DNA of 64,000 nucleotides, taken from assembly GCF_001427285.1 (NCBI RefSeq), contig NZ_LMFV01000061.1:66104-130103 (forward strand). The letters run 5' to 3'. This DNA is from Mesorhizobium sp. Root552. GTDB lineage: Bacteria > Pseudomonadota > Alphaproteobacteria > Rhizobiales > Rhizobiaceae. Below, in pieces: positions 1 through 10,294 of the stretch; positions within the stretch are counted from its first letter, which is position 1, and the number at the start of each line of letters is the position of its first letter. The translations under genes were made by a program, and so were the position numbers. The notes below the pieces were generated by a model, which ran no database searches, was not told the DNA's origin, and was given only the letters and a program-made list of their open reading frames with translations.

Positions 1-22
1 GGCAAAGGTCAGTTCTTTGACA

Positions 23-91
23 ATGGCCAGACGGATGAGAATCCGGGCGTGGCAACCATAAAGCACGAACCTTGGCCAGCCGTCTGGCCAT
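23..91. repeat. 12-bp perfect inverted repeat
   Basis: The sequence atggccagacgg at 23-34 is repeated in inverse orientation as ccgtctggccat at 80-91. The 45-base spacer and the lack of a following T-run argue against a simple terminator. Confidence 0.6.
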
Positions 92-198
92 TCCTCGGGG
101 TCCCCGCCAACGACGAGCGTAGCGAGGAGCTTAAGGGCGGGGCAAAGAGTCCCAGACGCGAAAGCGGGCGTGGCGATGAATAAACACAACCATCTCTT

Positions 199-389
199 CG
201 TCATCCTAGGGCGGAGCAGGCCGAAGGCCGTTGCGGAGACCCTAGGATCCATGCCGTGACCAAACGGCAGTGCGCAAAAGGCGCAAAAGAATGCTCCTCA
301 TCCTGAGCCGCTCCTTACAACGTGACCCTCACGGCATGGATCATCGGGTCGCGCCTTTCGCTACGCTCAGGCTTGCCCGAGGATGACGA
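199..389. repeat. Long imperfect palindrome, Mesorhizobium-type intergenic repeat
   Basis: The left arm starts with cgtcatcctagg at 199 and continues to ccatgccgtgac ending at 260. The right arm contains cacggcatgg at 330-339 and ends with cccgaggatgacg at 377-389, the inverse of the left start. The arms can fold into one long hairpin of about 190 bases. Similar tcatcc...ggatga palindromes are widespread between genes in Mesorhizobium genomes (general knowledge). No coding capacity is seen. Confidence 0.6.
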
Positions 390-442
390 AGCCGAAGGGA
401 GCCCCATTCCGGTCATAGTGGCTGCGCTGGCGATCCCCGACT

Positions 443-1288
443 TTACGAAACCTTCGTGGCTCCGCTGGCGATGAAATGGGGATTGGCGAAATCCTCGTCA
501 TGGTCCTGATTGCGCTTGCCGTAGGTCAATGGCGAACCATCGAGCTTGCGCGTCATGCCGCCTGCCGCCCGCAACACGGCATCCCCTGCTGCGGTGTCCC
601 ATTCCATGGTGCGCCCGAAACGCGGATAGACGTCGGCCTCGGCGGCGGCAACCAGGCAGAACTTCAGGGACGAGCCAACCGATACGATCTCGGCTGCACC
701 CAGACTGCGGATATAGGCTTCTGTTTCAGGCGTGTTGTGCGACCTGCTGGCGACAACCGCCAAAGGCAGGGTGGGCTCACGCGCAAAAATCGGCTGGCGG
801 GCAACGACCACAAAATCCTCGCTGACCCAAAGCGCCTCGGCATGGTTCGGCCGTCCGCAGAAGAAGCGCCCCGTGCAAGGCGCGAACACGACGCCGATCT
901 CAGGCACACGGTTGCGGATCAGCGCGATGTTGACCGTGAAATCGGTGCGGCGCTTGACGAACTCCTTGGTTCCGTCGAGCGGATCGACGAGGAAAAACGC
1001 CTGCCCCAGACGATCGGGCAAGATGCCTGCGGCAGCCTCTTCCTCGGCCACGCAAGGGATCTCGGGAAAGGCAGCCCGCAATCCCGCCAGAATGATCTTT
1101 TCGCTGGCGCGGTCGGCTTCGGTTACGGGCGTGCTGTCGGCCTTGCTGTCGACATCGCATCCGGCCTGATAGACGCGCATGACTTCGCGCCCGGCGTCCA
1201 GCGCCAGGCGCTCGAAAAGCGCAAGTATGGCTCTGTCGTCAGATTCCGGCGCCGCTGTCGTACTGGTCCTGTGCAATGTCGCGCTCAA
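443..1288 (-). CDS. cysQ: 3'(2'),5'-bisphosphate nucleotidase CysQ
   Basis: An inositol-monophosphatase-fold enzyme that hydrolyses PAP/PAPS to AMP/APS and so clears the by-product of sulfate assimilation or sulfation. Visible motifs are PVTEADR (54-60), the acidic EEE (82-84), DPLDGTKEF (102-110) and a C-terminal [10 protein letters not shown]. Together these give the metal-binding set of the family, and 281 residues is near the usual length. The start is a TTG at 1288 or 1276, inside the 3' end of cysNC. No ATG lies near the expected N-terminus, so translation is probably coupled to cysNC. The order cysD-cysNC-cysQ on one strand indicates a single operon. Function is confident; the exact start is not. 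Confidence 0.88.
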   Translation of the reverse strand: MSATLHRTSTTAAPESDDRAILALFERLALDAGREVMRVYQAGCDVDSKADSTPVTEADRASEKIILAGLRAAFPEIPCVAEEEAAAGILPDRLGQAFFLVDPLDGTKEFVKRRTDFTVNIALIRNRVPEIGVVFAPCTGRFFCGRPNHAEALWVSEDFVVVARQPIFAREPTLPLAVVASRSHNTPETEAYIRSLGAAEIVSVGSSLKFCLVAAAEADVYPRFGRTMEWDTAAGDAVLRAAGGMTRKLDGSPLTYGKRNQDHDEDFANPHFIASGATKVS

Positions 1289-3173
1289 TCAGCCACCGTT
1301 CCACCATCTCCACCATTTCCTCGGCCGTCCGACCAAGGGTTTTCAGGTGTATCTCCGGGTTCTCGGGCGATTCGTAAGGCGAGTCCACACCAGTGAAGTT
1401 CTTGATCTCACCTTTCAGCGCTCGCGCGTAGAGCCCTTTCGGGTCACGCCTGGCGCACTCCTCGAACGGCGTGTCCACGAACACCTCGACGAATTCGCCG
1501 GACATCAGTTCCCGCGCCAGACGCCGCTCGGCCTTGAACGGCGAAATAAACGAGACGATGACGATCAGGCCCGCGTCCGCCATCAGCTTGGCAACTTCCG
1601 CCACGCGCCGGATATTTTCGACGCGGTCGGCGTCGGTAAAGCCAAGGTCGCGGTTCAAGCCATGACGGACATTGTCGCCGTCGAGGATGTAGGTGTGGCG
1701 GCCGGTGGCGTGGAACTTCTTGTCAAGCAGGTTGGCAATCGTCGACTTGCCCGAACCGGAGAGGCCGGTAAACCAGAACACGGCGGGACGCTGGCCCTTG
1801 ATTGCCGAGCGGGCGCGCTTGTCGACATCAAGCGACTGCCAGTGGATGTTGTCGGCGCGGCGCAGCGAATGCTGGATCATGCCGGCGCCGACAGTGGCGT
1901 TGGTGATGCGGTCGATCAGGATGAAAGCGCCGGTCGAACGGTTCTCGGCGAACGGATCGAAGGCAATCGGCGAGCGGGTCGAAATGTTGACGACGCCGAC
2001 TTCGTTGAGGCCAAGGGACTTCGCTGCCTCTTGCGCGAAATCGTTGATATTGACCCGATATTTGAGGTCGGTGACGGTTGCGCTCGCCTGATCCGTCTCG
2101 GTGCGCAAAATGTAGGAACGCCCCGGCAACAGGGCCTGTTCATCGAACCAGACGATATTGGCGGCGAACTGATCCGCCACTTGCGGACGCGCGGACGGGG
2201 CAACCAGCAGATTGCCGCGCGAGACTTCGACCTCCTCGTCGAGGACCAGCGTCACCGCTTGCCCGGCAATCGCGCGCTCCAGATCGCCGCCATGCGCGAC
2301 GATGCGCTTGACGTTGACCGAAGTGCCCGACTTGGCGACCACAACCTCGTCGCCTTTGGCGACCGACCCCGACGCGATGGTGCCGGCAAAACCGCGAAAA
2401 TCGAGATTGGGCCGGTTCACATACTGGACCGGAAAGCGGAAAGGCAGTTCGGTGGCCGCATCGTCGACCGCGACGGTTTCGAGGTGTTCGATCAGCGTCG
2501 GCCCATCATACCACTCCATGTTTTGCGAGCGCTTGCTGACATTGTCGCCGTAACGGGCAGACATCGGAATGGCCGCGACGGAGCGGAAGCCGAGCGTTTT
2601 CGAAAATTGCGCGTAGTCCGCGACGATCCTGTCGAAAACCGCCTTGTCGAAATCGACCAGATCGATCTTGTTGACGGCCAGGACGATGTGGCGGATGCCA
2701 AGCAGCGAGGCGATGACCGAGTGACGCCGGGTTTGGCGCAACACCCCCTGGCGCGCATCGATGAGAACGATGGCGAGATCGGCAGTCGAGGCACCGGTTG
2801 CCATGTTGCGCGTGTACTGCTCATGGCCCGGCGTGTCGGCAACGATGAACTTGCGTTTCGGCGTGGCAAAGAAGCGATAGGCAACGTCGATGGTGATGCC
2901 CTGCTCGCGTTCGGCCTCGAGGCCATCGACAAGAAGCGCGAAATCGACGTCGTCGCCGGTGGTGCCGTGCTTGCGCGAATCGCGCTCGAGCGCTGCGAGC
3001 TGGTCTTCGAAGATCTGCTTGGTATCGGAAAGCAGGCGACCGATCAGTGTCGACTTGCCGTCGTCCACCGAGCCGCAGGTCAGGAAGCGCAACAGCGACT
3101 TCTTCTCCTGCGACGCAAGGTAGCCGCGAATATCGTCGGATGCTTTCAGATTGTCGGCGGAGACATGGCGCAT
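1239..3173 (-). CDS. cysNC: Bifunctional sulfate adenylyltransferase large subunit / APS kinase
   Basis: Fusion of CysN, the GTPase subunit of ATP sulfurylase, with CysC, the APS kinase. Together with CysD it turns sulfate into APS and then PAPS. The N-terminal GTPase has GSVDDGKST (34-42), then DTPGHEQY and NKIDLVDF, followed by EF-Tu-like beta-barrel domains. The APS kinase P-loop GLSGSGKST lies at 470-478, and the rest of the 644 residues is kinase. The ATG start is 3 bases after the cysD stop. This is the NodQ/CysN-C architecture known in rhizobia. It supplies PAPS for cysteine synthesis or sulfation; no sulfotransferase is visible in the window. Confidence 0.95.
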   Translation of the reverse strand: MRHVSADNLKASDDIRGYLASQEKKSLLRFLTCGSVDDGKSTLIGRLLSDTKQIFEDQLAALERDSRKHGTTGDDVDFALLVDGLEAEREQGITIDVAYRFFATPKRKFIVADTPGHEQYTRNMATGASTADLAIVLIDARQGVLRQTRRHSVIASLLGIRHIVLAVNKIDLVDFDKAVFDRIVADYAQFSKTLGFRSVAAIPMSARYGDNVSKRSQNMEWYDGPTLIEHLETVAVDDAATELPFRFPVQYVNRPNLDFRGFAGTIASGSVAKGDEVVVAKSGTSVNVKRIVAHGGDLERAIAGQAVTLVLDEEVEVSRGNLLVAPSARPQVADQFAANIVWFDEQALLPGRSYILRTETDQASATVTDLKYRVNINDFAQEAAKSLGLNEVGVVNISTRSPIAFDPFAENRSTGAFILIDRITNATVGAGMIQHSLRRADNIHWQSLDVDKRARSAIKGQRPAVFWFTGLSGSGKSTIANLLDKKFHATGRHTYILDGDNVRHGLNRDLGFTDADRVENIRRVAEVAKLMADAGLIVIVSFISPFKAERRLARELMSGEFVEVFVDTPFEECARRDPKGLYARALKGEIKNFTGVDSPYESPENPEIHLKTLGRTAEEMVEMVERWLIERDIAQDQYDSGAGI

Positions 3174-3176
3174 GGC

Positions 3177-4082
3177 TTAGAAATATCCCTCGCGCTTTTT
3201 CTTTTCCATCGACCCGGATTCGTCGCGGTCGATGAGGCGTCCCTGCCGTTCCGAGGTGCGGGCCGTCAGCATTTCGCCGACAATTGCTTCCAACGTCTCG
3301 GCGTCGGACTCAATCGCACCGGTCAGCGGGTAGCAGCCAAGCGTGCGGAACCTCACCATCTTGTCCTCGATGCGCTCATCGGGACGCAGCTTCATGCGGT
3401 CGTCGTCCTTGAGGATCAACATGCCGTCACGCTCGACCACCGGCCGCTTCCTGGCGAAGTAGAGCGGAACGATGGGGATGCCTTCCTGCAGAATGTACTG
3501 CCAGATATCGAGCTCGGTCCAGTTCGACAGCGGAAACACACGGATCGATTCACCGGCGGAAATACGGGTGTTGAAGATGTTCCACATCTCCGGCCGCTGG
3601 TTCTTCGGGTCCCAGGCGTGCTGGGCGTTTCGGAAGGAAAAGATGCGCTCCTTGGCCCGTGACTTTTCCTCGTCGCGACGCGCACCGCCGAATGCCGCGT
3701 CGAAGCCGTACTTGTCGAGCGCTTGCCTCAGCCCCACCGTCTTCATGATGTGGGTATGGGTGTTGGAGCCGTGATCGAACGGGTTGATGCCATCGCGCAC
3801 GCCTTCCTGGTTGATATGGACAAGGAGATCAAAACCGAGCTTTGCCGCCATCTCATCGCGAAAGGCGATCATCTCGCGAAACTTCCAGGTCGTATCGACA
3901 TGCAGGAAAGGGAACGGCGGCTTGGCGGGATAGAACGCCTTGATGGCGAGATGCATCAGGACCGACGAATCCTTGCCGACCGAATAGAGCATCACTGGCT
4001 TGGAAAAATTTGCCGCAACCTCGCGGAAAATATGGATAGCCTCTGCTTCCAGCCGTTGCAGGTGGGTAAGCGCGAGGTTCAT
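3177..4082 (-). CDS. cysD: Sulfate adenylyltransferase subunit 2
   Basis: Small catalytic subunit of ATP sulfurylase, which makes APS from sulfate and ATP in complex with CysN. The start at 4082 gives 301 residues beginning [11 protein letters not shown], the usual family N-terminus, with an aaaggaa purine tract about 11 bases upstream. The frame stays open further upstream, but that extension does not resemble the family. The PP-loop [13 protein letters not shown] (about residues 34-46) is intact. First gene of a cysD-cysNC-cysQ operon. Confidence 0.95.
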   Translation of the reverse strand: MNLALTHLQRLEAEAIHIFREVAANFSKPVMLYSVGKDSSVLMHLAIKAFYPAKPPFPFLHVDTTWKFREMIAFRDEMAAKLGFDLLVHINQEGVRDGINPFDHGSNTHTHIMKTVGLRQALDKYGFDAAFGGARRDEEKSRAKERIFSFRNAQHAWDPKNQRPEMWNIFNTRISAGESIRVFPLSNWTELDIWQYILQEGIPIVPLYFARKRPVVERDGMLILKDDDRMKLRPDERIEDKMVRFRTLGCYPLTGAIESDAETLEAIVGEMLTARTSERQGRLIDRDESGSMEKKKREGYF

Positions 4083-4268
4083 GGCTGTGCTCGTTCCTTT
4101 CCCGAATGTAGCCTCTTGCCCGCCGGCCACGTGGCCAACCAGCATTCGCAGCATCCTTGGGGTTGTCTGGGCTGTCTTCTATCCGCGTCCTATCCAACAG
4201 CCAACGTCGGTCCCGCTCATTCCGCCTGCAAGCGGAAATGATTTTTCTACATATATGGCAATTCGGGC

Positions 4269-4302
4269 AAAAAAACTTGAGAGACGGCCCAGGCAGCTCA
4301 AA
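4269..4302 (-). terminator. Possible intrinsic terminator after ugd
   Basis: Read on the minus strand, a TTGAG...CTCAA stem with a 15-base loop is followed by G and a run of seven T (plus-strand A-run 4269-4275). It lies 33 bases past the ugd stop and would separate ugd from the cys operon. The stem is only 5 bp, so the call is tentative. Confidence 0.4.
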
Positions 4303-4334
4303 CCATATGACGGTCGATAACCGGAAGGGACCAG

Positions 4335-5681
4335 CTATCCAACATGTGGCCTGCGGGCACTACGCCCGACGCTGTAAAGCTCGAAGCCGTGCCGGGTCGC
4401 GATCGCCGGATCGTAGACGTTGCGCCCGTCGAAGATAACAGGTTGTTTTAGCGCCGATTTCATGACGTCGAAATCCGGCACGCGAAAGCTCTTCCATTCC
4501 GTCGCAACGATAAGTGCATCGGCACCCTGAAGGGCCATTTCCTTTGTCTCGCACAACACAAGATCATTGCGTTCGCCGTAGATGCGGCGGCACTCATTCA
4601 GCGCCTTGGGATCATGGACCTGAACCCTGGCGCCTGCCGCCCAAAGCGCCTCGAGCGTCGCCTTGGCCGGAGCCTCGCGCATATCGTCGGTGTTCGGCTT
4701 GAATGCCACTCCCCACAAGGCAAAGCTGCGGCCGGAAATATCGCCGCCGAAGTGGTGCAGGATCTTGTCGACGAGGACAATTTTCTGCCGGTTGTTGCGC
4801 GCCTCAACAGCCTTCAGGACCGACGCGTCGAAGCGGATTTCCTCCGATGTCCGGATCAACGCGCGGATGTCCTTGGGAAAGCAGGAGCCGCCGTAGCCCA
4901 GACCTGGATAGATGAAATGATAGCCGATACGCGGATCCGAGCCGATGCCGTGGCGGACGCGCTCGATATCGGCGCCCAGCATTTCAGCCAGGCTGGCGAT
5001 TTCGTTCATGAAGCTGATCCGCGTGGCGAGCATGCAGTTGGCCGCATATTTGGTTAACTCGGCGCTGCGGACGTCCATCACGATAATCTTCTCGTGGTTG
5101 CGATTGAATGGAGCGTAAAGCTCCCTCAGAGCCTGTTCGGCCTCGGCGCTCGAAACCCCAATGATGATCCGGTCCGGCCGCATGCAGTCGTCAACCGCCG
5201 ACCCCTCCTTCAGAAACTCGGGATTAGAGGCGACATCGAACCCAATGTCCTGGCGGCCCCTTTCCTTCAGGCACATTGCGATCTGGCTGCTGACCTTGTC
5301 ACCAGTGCCGACAGGTACCGTCGATTTGACCACGATGAGCTTGCGCTCCTCCATATGCGCGGCGATCGAATCGGCTGCGGCAAGCACATGGCGGAGATCA
5401 GCCGAACCATCCTCGCCGGATGGCGTTCCAACGGCGATAATCTGCATATCGCGGCCACGCACGCCCATTTCAGGGCTGGTGGTGAAGCGAAGATTCCCCG
5501 CTTCGCTGTTTTCGCGAACGAGCTTCTCCAACCCGGGCTCGAATAATGTGATCTCGCCGCGTTGCAAGGCGTCGATCTTGGCCGAATCTATGTCGACGCA
5601 AACAACATCGTAGCCGGTTTCAGCCAGAACTGCGGCCTGCACAAGACCAACATAGCCGGTTCCGAATATCGTTACTTTCAA
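4335..5681 (-). CDS. ugd: UDP-glucose 6-dehydrogenase
   Basis: Oxidises UDP-glucose to UDP-glucuronate with NAD+ in the cytoplasm, for surface polysaccharide synthesis. The start is a TTG at 5681 preceded by the purine tract aagga, so the protein begins with KVTIFGTGYVGL and is 448 residues, the usual family length. The frame extends upstream to 5726, but those residues precede the Rossmann fold and look untranslated. The catalytic cysteine sits in GLGYGGSCFPKD. UDP-GlcA made here could feed the LpsL-type epimerase at 41849-42880. Confidence 0.93.
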   Translation of the reverse strand: MKVTIFGTGYVGLVQAAVLAETGYDVVCVDIDSAKIDALQRGEITLFEPGLEKLVRENSEAGNLRFTTSPEMGVRGRDMQIIAVGTPSGEDGSADLRHVLAAADSIAAHMEERKLIVVKSTVPVGTGDKVSSQIAMCLKERGRQDIGFDVASNPEFLKEGSAVDDCMRPDRIIIGVSSAEAEQALRELYAPFNRNHEKIIVMDVRSAELTKYAANCMLATRISFMNEIASLAEMLGADIERVRHGIGSDPRIGYHFIYPGLGYGGSCFPKDIRALIRTSEEIRFDASVLKAVEARNNRQKIVLVDKILHHFGGDISGRSFALWGVAFKPNTDDMREAPAKATLEALWAAGARVQVHDPKALNECRRIYGERNDLVLCETKEMALQGADALIVATEWKSFRVPDFDVMKSALKQPVIFDGRNVYDPAIATRHGFELYSVGRSARRPHVG

Positions 5682-5905
5682 TGTATTTCCTTGCCGGCGA
5701 AAGGAACGTTTACATAAATTGAACACACGTGGCAGCTTCCTTGTTGCGCTCGTGCGACAGCGCCCCTAAACGGGCTGCTACAAGGATTTACAGGTCCCTT
5801 GTGAAAGGTTGACGACATGGCGGGAGCCTTCCTGCTCGTCATTCATGGGTTCAACGCCTAATCCGACCATATTTTGAATAGACCATCGTTCGAACTGGCG
5901 AATCA

Positions 5906-7213
5906 TTGCAAAGTCTCAACGTGAACGCAGGTCTCCTCGGCGGATCGAGAACGCTTGGTATGGCGTTGCCAAAGAATGGCATCGATCGAAACAACGTCAT
6001 TTCGATTTTTCTGATGGGAGCACTTCCAGCAGTCGGCGGAAGCGTGATTTCCGTCATGCTGTACTCGTTCTTCGTCTGGGCCGTGGCTTCCCTTGCGCTG
6101 CGGCGGTTCGAGTTCCGGATGATCCGCTCCGACCGGATTCTTGCCTCTACGTTTACCGTTTTTGCAGCGCTAATCTTGCTTACAGCACTCATCGCGCCGA
6201 ACCGATCCGAAATCCCGCATTCGATAATCTGGCTTCTTGCATTCCTTGCGCCGTGGGTTGTCATCCCGCGATTGAGGTCAAGCAAGGGTATCGATCTCCT
6301 TTCGCCCTATCTCGTTGGCGCTGCCGTTGGCGCCGTGATCGCCGCCTTTGTGGCGCTCGTACAATCAGGAATGTTAGGCCTTCGTTCAGAGGGTGGCGCA
6401 GGCAACCCTGCGGTCTTCTCCATCATGTCACTTTGTTTGATGGGCATAGGCGGGCTCAATATCGCATCCACCTCCAGGGCTCGACAGATCATGGCAATCG
6501 CGGCGGTCGTTGGCGGCACGGTCGCCCTTGTGATGTCGCTTACTCGCGGCGTTGCGATTGCGATACTCCCCGTCTTTGTCCTGCTTTTGATGTTCGAATC
6601 TGCGCGTTGGCGCTCCATTCTCATTCGCCCCATAAGCCTCGCGATACTTACGGCAGCAACGATCGCATTCTACAGTGTGGAACGGATACTTGACCGACGC
6701 TGGGACCAAACAGTTCGCGAATTCCACGGCATTCTGATGGGTAAGCAAACCACAAAGGGGATCGGCGAGCGGCTTAGACTGTGGGAAGCAGGGCGGGATG
6801 CTTTCCTTGATTCGCCTTTCTGGGGTCACGGCATCCAAAACAGGATGGCGTCCCTTGTGCCGGAACTGTCCAAGGATGACCTGCCGATCCGTGGTTTTAC
6901 CCACGCCCACAACGGCTTTCTGTCTTTTGCTATCGACGGGGGAATCTTGACCTTGACCGCGTTGATTGCGGTCCTTTGTGTGCCGGTCTTTATTGCCTGG
7001 CGCGCGCCGCGTGACAGCAACTACCGGACACGGCTGTTTCTGGCGCTCATCGTCTCGACCTCCTATGCCGCCTCCGGCATGACGCAGATCATGTTCAAGC
7101 ATGACATCATGGATGCCTTCTTTGTCTTCTGCGCCATCTTGATCGCAGCATCCATACCGGCGGGTCCCGGGTTGGATCCAACAAAGACCAACGCAAAACC
7201 GTCTGCTTCCTGA
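5906..7213 (+). CDS. O-antigen ligase / Wzy_C family membrane protein
   Basis: A polytopic inner-membrane protein of about 435 residues with roughly ten hydrophobic segments. A large loop near the C-terminus carries GHGIQNR and then FTHAHNGFLSFAIDGG, the H-x-x-NG signature of the Wzy_C (O-antigen ligase/polymerase) superfamily. It could be the WaaL-type ligase joining O-chain to lipid A-core, or a polymerase. A different Wzy-like protein lies at 32610-33875, which favours ligase. The start is uncertain: TTG 5906, GTG 5921 or ATG 5960, none with a good Shine-Dalgarno. The gene is divergent from ugd. Confidence 0.8.
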   Translation: MQSLNVNAGLLGGSRTLGMALPKNGIDRNNVISIFLMGALPAVGGSVISVMLYSFFVWAVASLALRRFEFRMIRSDRILASTFTVFAALILLTALIAPNRSEIPHSIIWLLAFLAPWVVIPRLRSSKGIDLLSPYLVGAAVGAVIAAFVALVQSGMLGLRSEGGAGNPAVFSIMSLCLMGIGGLNIASTSRARQIMAIAAVVGGTVALVMSLTRGVAIAILPVFVLLLMFESARWRSILIRPISLAILTAATIAFYSVERILDRRWDQTVREFHGILMGKQTTKGIGERLRLWEAGRDAFLDSPFWGHGIQNRMASLVPELSKDDLPIRGFTHAHNGFLSFAIDGGILTLTALIAVLCVPVFIAWRAPRDSNYRTRLFLALIVSTSYAASGMTQIMFKHDIMDAFFVFCAILIAASIPAGPGLDPTKTNAKPSAS

Positions 7214-7245
7214 GCGGCGGCCGGGTCATTTGCAAATATTGCCGG

Positions 7246-7602
7246 TCAGGCTGCGGCCTGGAAAACGTCCATCAATCCGGCATAAGCGGGGGCGATGCCG
7301 GCGACCGGATTTGTGCTCTTCGATGCCGTCTCAACCTTCAGCACACCACCGTTGACAGGCAGCGTAAGGAGCAGGAACTGACGCTTGGCGTCGCTGCCGA
7401 CTGCCGCGGCAGCGACGAATTCGTTACGGCCATCTACGTCGATGCACATCTTGAACAGCATTTCGCCGCCGACCAACTCTAGAGCTTGGCCGACAATCTC
7501 AACGAACTCGTCCTCGGAAACGGTTCGCTCTTCGGGCACGAGGTCGCCAAGGCTGTCAGCCAAGCTCTTCTCCAATGCCTTCTCATCAAGCTGCGCGTCC
7601 AT
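7246..7602 (-). CDS. Conserved hypothetical protein, 118 residues
   Basis: An acidic soluble protein with no signal peptide or membrane segment. The start ATG at 7602 has GAGG about 9 bases upstream; an upstream in-frame codon at 7617 is less well placed. The protein has an acidic helical N-terminal half (residues about 5-45), then a region with alternating beta-like segments (MLFKMCIDVD, QFLLLTLPV). I do not recognise the family. It converges with the O-antigen ligase-like gene, with only 32 bases between the stops. Confidence 0.6.
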   Translation of the reverse strand: MDAQLDEKALEKSLADSLGDLVPEERTVSEDEFVEIVGQALELVGGEMLFKMCIDVDGRNEFVAAAAVGSDAKRQFLLLTLPVNGGVLKVETASKSTNPVAGIAPAYAGLMDVFQAAA

Positions 7603-7771
7603 GCAAACCTCGTGCATTTCGCTGAGCAGCCCCGCCTCACGAAAGATTTACGCCGACAATGGCTGCATTATGGCGCGCATTCTAGCCAATTCGGCCTAAC
7701 CGGGAGCATTGGCCGCTTGGCGACTCGACAATTTTGCGGTTCGTTCCACAATGTGTTCAGGGAGGAACATC

Positions 7772-9400
7772 ATGCTCGGATTGATGCAGGAATGGCCACT
7801 GCTTTGCCATAAAATACTGGAGGCGGCCTCGACCCAACACGGCAAGCGGGAAATCGTCACGCGCTCGATCGAAGGCCCCATCGTTCGCACCACTTATACC
7901 GACATCCGAACGCGGTCGCTTAAACTGGCGCAACGACTCGAGCGCGACGGTTTCCGGTTGGGAGACCGGATCGCGACGCTTGCCTGGAACGGTGCCCGCC
8001 ACCTTGAAGCATGGTACGGCATCATGGGTATCGGCGCGATCTACCATACGCTGAACCCTCGCCTCTTCCCGGAGCAACTGGCCTGGATAATGAACCACGC
8101 CGAGGACAAGGCGATCTTTGTCGACCTGACCTTCCTGCCGTTGCTGGAAAAGATCGCCGGGCAGGTCAAGTCATTGACCAGGATCATCATTCTCACCGAC
8201 CGTACGCACATGCCCGAAACCCGCCTCGCCAACGCTGTTTGTTACGAAGACTGGCTGGCCGAAGCAGATGGCAACTTCCAGTGGAAAGAGTTCGACGAGC
8301 ATACTGCAGCTGGCATGTGCTACACTTCGGGTACCACCGGCGGCCCAAAAGGCGTCCTCTATAGCCACCGCTCGAATGTGCTGCACGCCATGATGGCGGC
8401 GATGCCGGATGCGATGGGAATATCCTCCCGCGACGTCATCTTGCCTGTCGTTCCCATGTTCCACGCCAATGCGTGGGGGCTCGGCCAAAGTGCGCCGATG
8501 ATCGGCGCCAAGCTCGTCATGCCCGGCGGGAAGATGGATGGCGCATCGATATATGAACTTCTCGACACCGAGAAAGTGACGTTCAGTGCCGCCGTGCCGA
8601 CGGTATGGCTGATGCTGCTGCAATATCTTGAAGAGACCGGCAAGAAACTACCATTTCTCAACAAGGTGGTAATCGGCGGGTCGGCCTGCCCGCGCGTCAT
8701 CACCCAGAAATTCCAGGACAATTATGATGTCGAGGTGGTGCATGCGTGGGGCATGACGGAAATGTCGCCCCTTGGAACGCTGTGCACGATGAAGCCTGAA
8801 ACCCAGAACCTGGAAGGCGAGGAACGCCTGGCAATCCAGAAGACACAAGGTTTCGCGCCGTTCGGGGTGGAAATGAAGGTAACTGACGACCACGACAACG
8901 CACACGCATGGGACGGAAAAACCTTTGGCCGGCTGAAAGTGCGCGGTCCGGCCGTGGCACGAGCCTATTATGGAGGCGCGGGCGTGGAACAGTTCGATGA
9001 GGACGGCTGGTTCGACACCGGTGACGTAGCCTTCATCGACCCCAATGGCTACATGCAGATCACCGACCGGGCCAAGGATGTCATCAAGTCCGGAGGCGAG
9101 TGGATTTCGACCATCGACCTTGAAAACCTCGCCGTTGGCCATCCAGATATCGCAGAAGCTGCCGTTATCGGCATAAGCCATCCGAAATGGGATGAACGGC
9201 CATTGCTTGTCGTTGTCCCCAAAGCCGGCAAGGAACCCAGCAAGAGCGAAATACTCGGTTTCATGGACGGCAAGGTTGCGAAATGGTGGATGCCTGACGA
9301 TGTTGCCTTCGTCAGCGAAATTCCGCACACGGCGACCGGAAAGATTCAAAAGACGGCACTTCGCGAACAGTTCAAGGATTATCGTTTGCCGGCAGACTGA
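7772..9400 (+). CDS. AMP-forming acyl-CoA synthetase
   Basis: An ANL-superfamily ligase that activates a carboxylic acid to its acyl-CoA via acyl-AMP. The ATG at 7772 has a strong gggagga Shine-Dalgarno and gives 542 residues. Motifs in order: [17 protein letters not shown] (P-loop), WGMTEMSP (A5), [12 protein letters not shown] (A7), [15 protein letters not shown] (A8) and the C-terminal ATGKIQK with its catalytic lysine. The sequence resembles medium/long-chain fatty acyl-CoA ligases and DmdB-like methylmercaptopropionate ligases; the substrate cannot be read from sequence. It appears monocistronic. Confidence 0.9.
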   Translation: MLGLMQEWPLLCHKILEAASTQHGKREIVTRSIEGPIVRTTYTDIRTRSLKLAQRLERDGFRLGDRIATLAWNGARHLEAWYGIMGIGAIYHTLNPRLFPEQLAWIMNHAEDKAIFVDLTFLPLLEKIAGQVKSLTRIIILTDRTHMPETRLANAVCYEDWLAEADGNFQWKEFDEHTAAGMCYTSGTTGGPKGVLYSHRSNVLHAMMAAMPDAMGISSRDVILPVVPMFHANAWGLGQSAPMIGAKLVMPGGKMDGASIYELLDTEKVTFSAAVPTVWLMLLQYLEETGKKLPFLNKVVIGGSACPRVITQKFQDNYDVEVVHAWGMTEMSPLGTLCTMKPETQNLEGEERLAIQKTQGFAPFGVEMKVTDDHDNAHAWDGKTFGRLKVRGPAVARAYYGGAGVEQFDEDGWFDTGDVAFIDPNGYMQITDRAKDVIKSGGEWISTIDLENLAVGHPDIAEAAVIGISHPKWDERPLLVVVPKAGKEPSKSEILGFMDGKVAKWWMPDDVAFVSEIPHTATGKIQKTALREQFKDYRLPAD

Positions 9401-9505
9401 CCAGCGGCCAACATATCCGGTAACTTCTTGTGGCCCGGCATTCAACTTTGCCGGATCATACGCTAAGCATCTGGCCGGAAAGTGCGAAACGGTCTTTGGC
9501 AGGCA

Positions 9506-10291
9506 ATGAGCGAATATCCTGACAGGCAGACGTCGAAAGCCGCGGGCTGGTCACGCCGTACGGGTGCGTTTTCCCTCGTCCTTTTGTTGACAGCCTGGGT
9601 TGGACACCATTTAAGCCTTGTGGAAACGCCCGCGTTCCTGTGGGTTTTGGCGCTCGTTGCACTTCTCGCGGCGTTTGCCTTGCTGTTTGCGGGCTTCGCT
9701 TTTTCAAGATTGTGGAACTTTGGCGACCGGGGCGGCCATGACCTGATGGCGGGTGCGTTCCTCGCACTTGTCGTCCTGGCTCCATTTGCAGTTGCTGCCT
9801 ATTGGGCGACGATCTACCCGCCGCTAAAGGACATTTCCACGGATCTCGAAGATCCACCTTCGCTCGCAGTTGCCAAGGATAGTGCAAGCGAGACGCCGAC
9901 ACCGACCACACCCGGCGAAAGGCGCTTGCAGGCGCAGGCGTATCCTCTTGTGACCGGCCGGCGCTATGAGCTTCCATTCAAGGAAACTGTCGATTCGGTC
10001 GAAGCCGTGTTCGCTCGCCAGGGTTGGCAGGTTGAAGGGTCGTTGCCTTCATCCGACACCGATGCCAGCGATGCGGTCGTCAACGCGATTGCAAAGAGCT
10101 TCGTCCTCGAACTGCCTGTCGATGTGGCAATCCGGGTGACCAGCGAAGGCGAAACGAGCTATGTCGATATGCGCTCCGCCTCGCGCTACGGCCGCCACGA
10201 CCTTGGCGATAATGCCGCCCGCATCGTGAAATTCCTGTCGGAACTGGATCAGGAAGTGGTCGGCCAGATCGGCACCACCTCGACCGAGTAG
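9506..10291 (+). CDS. DUF1499 family membrane protein
   Basis: The N-terminal half has three or four hydrophobic segments (about residues 22-120, for example FSLVLLLTAWVG and LWVLALVALLAAFALLFAG). The C-terminal half contains the DUF1499 pattern: RRYELPFKETVDSVEAVFARQGW, then DVAIRV and YVDMRSASRYGRHDLGDNAARI. The ATG at 9506 is preferred; an in-frame GTG lies at 9482. Function is unknown in the family, and related proteins are common in rhizobia. The stop is 4 bases from the stop of the convergent MBL-fold gene. Confidence 0.82.
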   Translation: MSEYPDRQTSKAAGWSRRTGAFSLVLLLTAWVGHHLSLVETPAFLWVLALVALLAAFALLFAGFAFSRLWNFGDRGGHDLMAGAFLALVVLAPFAVAAYWATIYPPLKDISTDLEDPPSLAVAKDSASETPTPTTPGERRLQAQAYPLVTGRRYELPFKETVDSVEAVFARQGWQVEGSLPSSDTDASDAVVNAIAKSFVLELPVDVAIRVTSEGETSYVDMRSASRYGRHDLGDNAARIVKFLSELDQEVVGQIGTTSTE

Positions 10292-10294
10292 CGA

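Larger units (their letters stand above)
1..442. other. Gene-free repeat-rich stretch
   Basis: No convincing coding region is visible. The stretch holds two inverted-repeat structures, listed separately at 23-91 and 199-389, and copies of GC-rich motifs such as gcgggcgtggc near 43 and 164. This is typical of intergenic repeat clusters in rhizobial chromosomes. It lies downstream of cysQ, which reads away to the left. Confidence 0.6.

Noticed and set aside
1179..3662. 827-codon open frame on the plus strand
   Set aside because: It is antisense to cysNC and cysD. Long opposite-strand frames are expected in GC-rich DNA and the translation is Arg/Asp-rich with no fold pattern.
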